A stretch of 6,425 nucleotides of DNA from assembly GCA_013140935.1 (NCBI GenBank), contig JABFSD010000420.1:1-6425 (forward strand), written 5' to 3'. This stretch comes from Acidobacteriota bacterium. GTDB lineage: Bacteria; Acidobacteriota; Blastocatellia; RBC074. Both the position numbers and the translations under genes were made by a program. Shown in pieces: positions 1-4,875 of the stretch (its first letter is position 1; each line of letters starts with the position of its first letter). Below the pieces are notes generated by a model, which was given only the letters and a program-made list of their open reading frames with translations, made no database searches and was not told the origin of the DNA.

Positions 1-1179
1 GTGCGCGGCACCACTGCGAACTCGATGGTTGAAATCGGCTGGGTCGGCAACGGCGGACAAGGTTCGCGCGACGCCCAATTGCTGGAAGTAACCGGCATGG
101 CAAAGATCGTCTCGGTCGGCGATTACTTCCAAACGCAGGCTGACAAAGCGGCGGCGCGCCACAAAGTCGAAGCCAACCGCGTTCACGTCGGCATTGACGC
201 ATACAAAGCGGTCATCGGTTCAAAGGTGGATGCCGTGTTGTTGACCACGCCGCCGGGCTTTCGTCCCGAACATTTCAAAGCGGCAGTCGCAGCGAAAAAG
301 CATGTCTTCGCTGAAAAACCGCTGGCGGTTGACGTACCCGGTTGCCACATCGTGATGGAAGCGGGCGAGAAAGCGAAGATGGAAAACCTGAGCGTCGTCG
401 TCGGCTTGCAACGCCATTATTCCAAAGCCTATCGCGCGGCGAAAAAGATGTTTGACGAAGGCGGCATGGGTTCAGCCGTGATGGCGCATTCCGCCTGGGA
501 TCAAGGCAAAATCTGGCCGGATCGTCGCGGCAAACGCGCCGACTGGAAGTCGCAGATGGATTACGAAGTGCAGCATTGGTATTTTTTCAAATGGCTGTGC
601 GGCGATCACATCGTAGAGCAAAACATTCACAACATTGACGTGATTAACTGGTTCATGGGTTCGACGCCCGTGCGCGCCAACGGCACGAGCGGCGTGTTCG
701 ACAAACGCGACGGACTCGGAGACATTCACGATCACTTTGCGATCACTTACGAATACAGCAACGGCGTACTCTCGCAAAACTCCTGCGTACAGGTTGACGG
801 TGTGCGCGGCGATGTCTCTGAAACCATTCGCGGCACGAAAGGCACGTTCACTACGTCGGCGGGCAAAGGCGGCACGGGCGGCGTGCGCATCGAAGGCGTG
901 CCGACGCGCAAAGAACCGAACCCCGCGCCGCTTTATCAATACACGGGCGGCAACGACGACAAGCATTACGATCAAGAAGCGGCGACCTTTGTGGCGAGCG
1001 TACTGGGCAAAGGCGAAGGCGAAGACAAATATCGCAATGACACCAAATACGGCGTCGAAAGCACCTTCACCGCCATCCTCGGACGCGAAGCCGCTTATCG
1101 CAAGACAACGCTCACGTGGGCCGAGCTTTGGAACGAAAACAAGAAGATCACCTTCAAACCCGAACCCAAAGCTGACTAA
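1..1179 (+). CDS. Gfo/Idh/MocA family oxidoreductase (5' end outside window)
   Basis: NAD(P)-dependent oxidoreductase of the Gfo/Idh/MocA family, which mostly acts on sugars, inositols and their derivatives; the substrate cannot be read here. The visible 392 residues open with a Rossmann dinucleotide-binding loop (IGWVGNGGQG, residues 12-21). The family EKP motif follows (EKPLAVD, residues 105-111), whose lysine is normally catalytic. The C-terminal alpha/beta domain holds the GDHIVEQNIHNIDVINW stretch (residues 201-217), typical of members from Acidobacteria, Planctomycetes and Bacteroidetes that often carry a Tat signal peptide. The GTG at base 1 is in frame, but only about 11 residues precede the first beta strand and the frame is open at the window edge. 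The true start, and any signal peptide, probably lies upstream. The gene ends at TAA and is followed by a palindromic repeat. Family assignment is firm; export and substrate are inference. Confidence 0.93.
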   Translation: MRGTTANSMVEIGWVGNGGQGSRDAQLLEVTGMAKIVSVGDYFQTQADKAAARHKVEANRVHVGIDAYKAVIGSKVDAVLLTTPPGFRPEHFKAAVAAKKHVFAEKPLAVDVPGCHIVMEAGEKAKMENLSVVVGLQRHYSKAYRAAKKMFDEGGMGSAVMAHSAWDQGKIWPDRRGKRADWKSQMDYEVQHWYFFKWLCGDHIVEQNIHNIDVINWFMGSTPVRANGTSGVFDKRDGLGDIHDHFAITYEYSNGVLSQNSCVQVDGVRGDVSETIRGTKGTFTTSAGKGGTGGVRIEGVPTRKEPNPAPLYQYTGGNDDKHYDQEAATFVASVLGKGEGEDKYRNDTKYGVESTFTAILGREAAYRKTTLTWAELWNENKKITFKPEPKAD

Positions 1180-1186
1180 CAACCGT

Positions 1187-1215
1187 CGTAGAACAAGATG
1201 GCATTTTGTTCTACG
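1187..1215. repeat. Dispersed palindromic repeat, copy 1
   Basis: Arms CGTAGAACAAGATG (1187-1200) and CATTTTGTTCTACG (1202-1215) pair over 14 bp with a single G:T wobble around a central G. The same sequence, with perfect arms and longer flanks, recurs at 4835-4875, so this is a member of a repeat family rather than a gene-specific hairpin. It lies 7 bases after the stop of the oxidoreductase gene and could stop or stabilise that transcript, but no T-run follows it on the plus strand, so it is not called a terminator. Confidence 0.8.
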
Positions 1216-1254
1216 AACTTATCGAAGCAAGAGCGCAGGCAATCTCAACCGTTG

Positions 1255-1283
1255 TTTGCGCTCTTTTTGCGTCAAGGGATAAT
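1255..1283 (+). promoter_or_regulatory. Weak candidate sigma70 promoter for nnr
   Basis: GATAAT at 1278-1283 matches the -10 consensus in five of six bases. A poor -35 candidate, TTTGCG, sits at 1255-1260 with a 17-base spacer. Transcription would begin about 1290, leaving almost no leader before the ATG at 1293. The -35 match is weak and this rests on pattern alone. Confidence 0.2.
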
Positions 1284-1292
1284 GCACGAACG

Positions 1293-2930
1293 ATGAAGAT
1301 TTTCACGGCTCAACAGATGCGCGAACTTGACCGACTGACGGTTGAACGCTGCGGCATTCCTTACGCGACGTTGATGGAGGCAGCAGGCAGTCGCGTTGTT
1401 GAAGTTATTGAACGTGAGTTTGGGCCGCTAGCCGATAAGACCGTTGCGATACTCTGCGGTAAAGGAAACAACGGTGGTGACGGGGCTGTGATCGCTCGCC
1501 TCTTGTGGATGCGTGGAATCCAGGCGACCGTCTATCTCTACGGAAAAATTGAAGATACTCAAGGCGAGGCGCGATCAAATTTTGAAGCCTTGAATCAAAT
1601 TGCTAGCCAGCAACCTGGGGGAAATCGTTTTTTTGCACCATTAAGGATTATAGAAATCACGACCGACGATGATGCAGGTGTTTATGATGGGTCAGATATT
1701 GTGATTGATGCGCTTTTTGGCACGGGGCTGAAACGCTCAATTACTGGGTTACATGAACTTGCGGTCAAATCAATGAATCATTGCAAAGACCCAGCTACAC
1801 TTGTTTCCATTGATATTCCTTCCGGCCTTTCCTCTGACAGCGAACACGCAATCGGCCCGCACGTCAAAGCCGATCTCACCGTGTCATTCACCGGCCCCAA
1901 AATCGGAAACGTCGTCGCGCCCGCCTGCGCCGCGAACGGCAAGCTCGTCATCGCCAACATCGGTACGCCCGAATGGCTTTTCGCTGAAGTCAATTCGCAA
2001 CTCAATCTGCTCGAAGCCGAAAACATCAAAACCATTCTGGACAGTTCACGCCGCGCCGCCCACGCACACAAGAATGCCGTAGGCGACGTGTTGCTCATCG
2101 CCGGTTCGCGCGGTAAGACCGGAGCGGCGGCGTTGGCGGCTGAAGCCGTGCTGCGTTCGGGCACGGGGCTGGTGACGGTGGCGACGGCGCAATCGGCGCT
2201 GTCGTTGCTCGTCACGCAATGTTTGAACGAAGCGATGACTGAGCCGTTGGCTGAAACCTTTGACGGAGCCATTGCCGAAGAAGCCATCGCGCGCGCCTTG
2301 CAACTCGCACAAACGCGCACGGCGCTGGCGATTGGGCCGGGCTTGTCTTCGAGCGAAGCCACGACGCGCGAGTTCGTGCGCGAGTTCGTCACGCAACGCA
2401 GCGCGCCAATCGTGATTGATGCCGACGGATTGAACGCGCTGGCTCCGTGGCCTGATGAAATCAAAGGCTCTGACGAATTGCCGATCATCATCACGCCACA
2501 TCCGGGCGAGATGGCGCGATTGATGGGAAAATCGAATGCAGAGATTGTCGCGGATCGCATTGGCATAGCGCGCGAATTCGCCGTGACGCATCATGTCATC
2601 ACGGTGTTGAAAGGCAGCCGTTCATTGATTGCCGCGCCTGACGGACAGGTTTATGTGAATCCGACGGGCAATGCGGGAATGGCTACCGCTGGGTCGGGCG
2701 ATGTGCTGACTGGCTCAGTCGCGGGCTTATTGGCGCAACGTCCACAAGATGCGTTGGGTGCAACTATCGCTGCGGTTTATTTGCACGGATTGGCAGGCGA
2801 CCTCGCGGCACAACAAATGGGGCAGCGTTCGCTCATCGCTTCTGACCTCATCGCCAACTTGAGCGCAGCCATCCTGCAAGTCGGCGGCGAAGCGGAACGC
2901 GGCACGCCGCAGTCCATCATCAAAATCTGA
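1293..2930 (+). CDS. nnr: Bifunctional NAD(P)H-hydrate epimerase / ADP-dependent NAD(P)H-hydrate dehydratase
   Basis: Cytosolic metabolite-repair enzyme. The N-terminal YjeF_N domain epimerises R- and S-NAD(P)HX, and the C-terminal ribokinase-like domain dehydrates S-NAD(P)HX back to NAD(P)H using ADP. Counting from the ATG at 1293 (545 residues, normal for the fusion), the epimerase half shows GKGNNGGDG (56-64), DALFGTGL (139-146) and SIDIPSG (172-178). The dehydratase half shows HKNAVGDV (259-266), the glycine-rich AGSRGKTGAA (270-279), IDADGLNAL (375-383), ITPHPGEM (400-407), VLKG (438-441) and NAGMATAGSGD (460-470), ending in the catalytic aspartate. The frame is open back to an ATG at 1206, but that adds 29 unconserved residues starting inside a palindrome. 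The 1293 start gives the family's usual MKIFTAQQMRELD opening, with AAGGGA at 1274-1279 as a distant possible ribosome site. Its neighbour tsaE follows by 22 bases. The stretch 1500-1800 is clearly less GC-rich than the rest. Confidence 0.96.
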   Translation: MKIFTAQQMRELDRLTVERCGIPYATLMEAAGSRVVEVIEREFGPLADKTVAILCGKGNNGGDGAVIARLLWMRGIQATVYLYGKIEDTQGEARSNFEALNQIASQQPGGNRFFAPLRIIEITTDDDAGVYDGSDIVIDALFGTGLKRSITGLHELAVKSMNHCKDPATLVSIDIPSGLSSDSEHAIGPHVKADLTVSFTGPKIGNVVAPACAANGKLVIANIGTPEWLFAEVNSQLNLLEAENIKTILDSSRRAAHAHKNAVGDVLLIAGSRGKTGAAALAAEAVLRSGTGLVTVATAQSALSLLVTQCLNEAMTEPLAETFDGAIAEEAIARALQLAQTRTALAIGPGLSSSEATTREFVREFVTQRSAPIVIDADGLNALAPWPDEIKGSDELPIIITPHPGEMARLMGKSNAEIVADRIGIAREFAVTHHVITVLKGSRSLIAAPDGQVYVNPTGNAGMATAGSGDVLTGSVAGLLAQRPQDALGATIAAVYLHGLAGDLAAQQMGQRSLIASDLIANLSAAILQVGGEAERGTPQSIIKI

Positions 2931-2952
2931 CACGAAAATCTGGTGCCCCAAG

Positions 2953-3393
2953 ATGTCTAAGACTCCTACCGGACAATTCATCACGCGCTCTGCCGAAGAA
3001 ACTTTTGAGCTGGCTTACGGCATCGGCGAATCGCTCACGACTTCGACAGTGTTTTTGCTGCGCGGTGATTTGGGAGCGGGTAAGACCGTCTTCGCCAAAG
3101 GCATCGCCGCGGGGTTAGAGATTGATCCGGCTGACGTGAATAGCCCTACATTCACGCTGGTCAACGCGCACACGGGGCGGATGTGGCTTTATCACTTAGA
3201 CCTTTATCGCTTGAGCGGTATGGCAGAGGAAGTGCGCGAAATCGGATTGGAAGAAATGCTCAACGAACCGAATGCCGTCGTGCTGATCGAATGGCCGGAG
3301 CGGTTGGGCAATTGGCTTATCCCTGCTGCTTATGAAGTTTCGCTGCACGATGACGGCGGAGAAAGGCGGCGTATTGCGATACGCCGTCAGTGA
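2953..3393 (+). CDS. tsaE: tRNA t6A37 biosynthesis ATPase TsaE
   Basis: P-loop ATPase that works with TsaB and TsaD in the cytosol to install threonylcarbamoyl on A37 of ANN-decoding tRNAs; its ATP hydrolysis recycles the complex. The 146-residue protein has normal family length. It shows the Walker A loop GDLGAGKT (38-45), the switch-like NSPTFTLV (63-70), the HLDLYRL motif (81-87) and the C-terminal IEWPERLG (112-119), all diagnostic. The start is the only ATG that leaves the usual N-terminal lead before the P-loop. No clear Shine-Dalgarno sequence precedes it, so with the 22-base gap to nnr, translational coupling is likely. The nnr-tsaE order matches yjeF-yjeE of E. coli and many other bacteria, which argues for one transcript. 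The last codons contain an 8-bp hairpin (3367-3386). Confidence 0.96.
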   Translation: MSKTPTGQFITRSAEETFELAYGIGESLTTSTVFLLRGDLGAGKTVFAKGIAAGLEIDPADVNSPTFTLVNAHTGRMWLYHLDLYRLSGMAEEVREIGLEEMLNEPNAVVLIEWPERLGNWLIPAAYEVSLHDDGGERRRIAIRRQ

Positions 3394-3420
3394 AGCAACG
3401 ACTCACACTTTCACTAAAAC

Positions 3421-3457
3421 CAAGCGGGGAAGAGCTTTGAAAACTCTTCCCCGCTTG
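3421..3457. terminator. Hairpin terminator between convergent genes
   Basis: CAAGCGGGGAAGAG (3421-3434) and CTCTTCCCCGCTTG (3444-3457) form a perfect 14-bp stem with a 9-base loop, placed between the stops of tsaE (plus) and the Ig-like fragment (minus). Read on the minus strand the stem is followed by GTTTTAG; on the plus strand there is no T-run. It may be a bidirectional terminator that works better for the minus-strand gene. Confidence 0.7.
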
Positions 3458-3462
3458 CTGCG

Positions 3463-3981
3463 TCAGCTTTGGTTTTTCGGTACGCTCACCGACACGGTAC
3501 GCATTGCCGTATTCCCCGCCGCATCCTTGCACGTAATCGTGATCGTATAGATGCGCCCGTTCCCGCTGCCCGCTCTTTCCGCCCGCAACCGAACGTGATG
3601 CGCATCCAACACTTCCCAATCAGGTGCCGTGTCGCCATCGCCCGTGCCGTTGACGGGTTCGTTGCTCGTTACACTTAACGAACAATCGAGATTGACCGAC
3701 GGCGAATGGTTGTCGCTGACGTTGTAATTCACCTGCACCGTCACCATCTTGTGGTTCGGCGGCCAGAGCGTAGGTTTGTTTACGCCGACATCGGTGATGA
3801 CGGGCGGCGTGAGGTCTTGCACCGCCAACGTGTAATTGCGCGAACCAGAGCAAGCGCCGCCGCCGGTCGCCGTCACCATGAAAGCGTAATTGTCCAGCGC
3901 CGTAGGTACGCCGCTCAATAATCCCTTACTCGCATTGAGCGACAAGCCAACCGGCAAGGCTCCGCTCGTGACCGCAAAGCT
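3463..3981 (-). pseudogene. C-terminal fragment of a secreted putative-Ig (He_PIG) domain protein
   Basis: Remnant of a large, probably extracellular or surface, repeat protein; only its last 170 or so residues remain. Read on the minus strand from about 3981, it begins inside a He_PIG-type putative Ig domain: FAVTSGALPVGLSLNAS, then a GLLSGVPT turn, then a TVTATG-like strand and a CSGSRNYTL end. A second beta-rich domain follows, opening with TPPVITDVGV and LWPPNHKMV (LWPPNH encoded at 3751-3768). It ends in a TITCKDAAGN strand and the terminal VPKNQS. The frame runs on to an ATG at 4143, but that part only reads the sigma-factor fragment antisense, so it is not native protein. The start codon, signal peptide and upstream repeats are missing, cut at 3979-3985 where the sigma fragment begins. 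The reading frame itself is undamaged, so the break may be recent. The function of the parent protein is unknown. Confidence 0.75.
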
Positions 3982-4302
3982 ATTGTGTTGGTTGACCACG
4001 CCCGCGCCCATCAAGCCGGGAAACGCAGCGGCGCTACGATTCACGTAGCGTTGAATGAAGCCTCCGCCATCGCCCTTGAGGGTGCGCCTGAAATTATCGC
4101 TTTGGATGATGCGTTGGAATTGTTGGCACAAGCGCATCCGCAACTGGCGCGCGTCGTCGAGATGCGGTTTTTTGCCGGTCTCGAAAACCAGGAGATCGGC
4201 GAAGTGTTGGGCGTGACGGCTGGGCGCGCATCACAACTATGGGCGGCGGCGCAGGCGTGGTTGCGCCGCGAATTGGGAGCAGTAGCCAAGCAAAGTCCGT
4301 AG
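3982..4302 (+). pseudogene. C-terminal fragment of an ECF RNA polymerase sigma factor (Sigma70_ECF / TIGR02999-like)
   Basis: About 105 residues matching the second half of an extracytoplasmic-function sigma factor. It opens with VLVDHARAHQAGKRSG, which corresponds to the conserved linker after region 2 in this family. The acidic IALDDALELLA helix follows, then the region 4 DNA-binding segment: VVEMRFFAGLENQEIGEVLG, a helix-turn-helix, and the closing AWLRREL helix. Region 2, which binds core polymerase and the -10 element, is absent: sequence before 3982 belongs to the Ig-like fragment on the other strand. A GTG at 3985 could in theory start a truncated product, but it coincides with the first homologous residue and has no ribosome site, and the product should not act as a sigma factor. 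The TAG at 4300-4302 lies 8 bases before a repeat element. Family assignment is by recognised motifs; the exact ECF subgroup is less certain. Confidence 0.85.
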
Positions 4303-4309
4303 CCTCTTT

Positions 4310-4565
4310 CGTCGCGTAGCGACCCCTGACTTTAGCCGTAGATTTCAATCTACGGTCAGCACGGCGACAAACCCCGCGTCGCGTAGCGACGCCTGACCGC
4401 CATGCGAATCAATCTGTTATTTCAGGTCTATGGAATATGAATCAGCGTGGTTTGCTATTGGTTCGCCTTATCAATGCTGCAAGCGTCGCTACTCGACGCG
4501 GGAATCATTTCCGCGCTGCCCGTAAATTGAAATCTACGGCTAAAGTCAGGCGTCGCCACGCGACG
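4310..4565. repeat. Nested inverted-repeat element with 46-bp arms, MITE-like or REP/BIME-like
   Basis: The outer arms at 4310-4355 and 4520-4565 (inverted) match in 43 of 46 positions. Each arm carries two small hairpins, CGTCGC-GTA-GCGACG and CCGTAGATT-TC-AATCTACGG, joined by a CTGACTTTAG linker. A second, inner inverted pair lies at 4376-4392 (GCGTCGCGTAGCGACGC) and 4483-4499, matching in 16 of 17. Both pairs share the same centre (4437.5), and the 20-base gaps between outer and inner arms also match about 12 of 20, so the whole unit is an imperfect long palindrome around an 80-90-base core. The core has no plausible gene. It is non-coding, with the shape of a non-autonomous mobile repeat; target-site duplications are not obvious. 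Its left end sits 8 bases after the sigma fragment's stop. Confidence 0.72.
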
Positions 4566-4585
4566 GAAAGGCGGTTGCGGCGAAG

Positions 4586-4618
4586 TCTGTGGATTGAAGT
4601 TTCGGCTAAGGATTGACC
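4586..4618. repeat. Degenerate arm copy of the CCGTAGATT repeat
   Basis: GATTGAAG-TTTCGGCTAAG here lines up with AATTGAAATCTACGGCTAAAG of the inverted arm at 4520-4545, allowing a one-base gap and a few substitutions. It has the same orientation as that arm, 20 bases beyond it, and looks like an older, decayed copy. Confidence 0.5.
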
Positions 4619-4642
4619 CGGAAATAAAACTGCCCAATCACT

Positions 4643-4755
4643 TCTCACCGCAGAGGCGCAGAGGTCTCGCAGAGCTATCGCAGAGAAGAAGAAGAGAGTT
4701 TTCTTTTTTTCCTCTGCGTAAACTCTGCGAGACCTCTGCGCCTCTACCGGTGAAA
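4643..4755. repeat. Large CGCAGAGG-type hairpin repeat
   Basis: A perfect 23-bp inverted repeat (4652-4674 with 4723-4745; arm begins AGAGGCGCAGAGG) is extended imperfectly on both sides. Outward, CACCG at 4646-4650 pairs with CGGTG at 4748-4752. Inward, CGCAGAG at 4680-4686 pairs with CTCTGCG at 4712-4718. The loop is a purine-rich GAAGAAGAAGAGAG run followed by a pyrimidine run. Short direct CGCAGAG units recur within each arm. Similar CGCAGAGG repeats are common intergenic elements in Acidobacteria and some other phyla. No gene lies here; short open frames across it are translations of the repeat. Confidence 0.8.
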
Positions 4756-4779
4756 TGGCACTCTTATTTTCGAACCATT

Positions 4780-4806
4780 CCTAAGTTCAGCGGTCGCTAC
4801 CCGACA
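4780..4806. repeat. Degenerate arm copy of the GTCGC-GTA-GCGAC repeat
   Basis: The reverse complement reads GTCGGGTAGCGACCGCTGAA followed by CTTAGG, which parallels the GTCGCGTAGCGACGCCTGAC and TTTAGC of the element at 4310-4565, in order and with few changes. It lies 28 bases before the 41-base palindrome and marks another decayed copy in the same repeat cluster. Confidence 0.5.
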
Positions 4807-4834
4807 AAATGCGATTTTCTCTAACGCGTCTTAC

Positions 4835-4875
4835 GCGAGCCGTAGAACAAGATGGCATCTTGTTCTACGGCTCGC
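4835..4875. repeat. Perfect 41-base palindrome, dispersed repeat copy 2
   Basis: Twenty bases on each side of a central G at 4855 are exact reverse complements; the left arm begins GCGAGCCGTAGAACAAGATG. The inner 29 bases repeat the palindrome at 1187-1215 with one difference. The left arm contains a TAG (4843-4845) and an ATG (4852-4854) in the frame of the downstream WD40 gene, so the repeat sets where that frame opens. Confidence 0.88.

Noticed and set aside
472..1182. Long minus-strand open frame of 236 codons
   Set aside because: It lies wholly antisense to the oxidoreductase gene, has a low-complexity Ala/Phe/Arg composition and no recognisable domain; it is a GC-bias shadow.
1187..1215. 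Simple intrinsic terminator of the oxidoreductase gene
   Set aside because: No T-run follows, and the same palindrome recurs upstream of another gene at 4835-4875, so it is better called a dispersed repeat.
737..1282. Plus-strand open frame of 181 codons overlapping the oxidoreductase end
   Set aside because: It is Arg/Ala/Lys-rich out-of-frame translation with no domain, and overlaps a clearly homologous gene.
1206..1292. Upstream start for nnr at 1206
   Set aside because: The extra 29 residues begin inside a dispersed palindrome and match nothing in the family, whereas the ATG at 1293 gives the standard N-terminus.
2953..3393. A new defence or signalling P-loop gene
   Set aside because: The P-loop, SPTF, HLDLYRL and EWPER motifs and the position after nnr identify it as tsaE.
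3982..4143. N-terminal extension of the minus-strand Ig-like frame
   Set aside because: These codons are the antisense of the sigma-factor fragment; the open frame across the junction is accidental.
4310..4806. CRISPR array
   Set aside because: The repeats are inverted and irregularly spaced, without uniform spacers or cas genes.
4455..4824. Short open frames on both strands in the repeat region (4455-4637 minus, 4594-4824 plus)
   Set aside because: They translate palindromic repeats, with no domain, ribosome site or codon bias.
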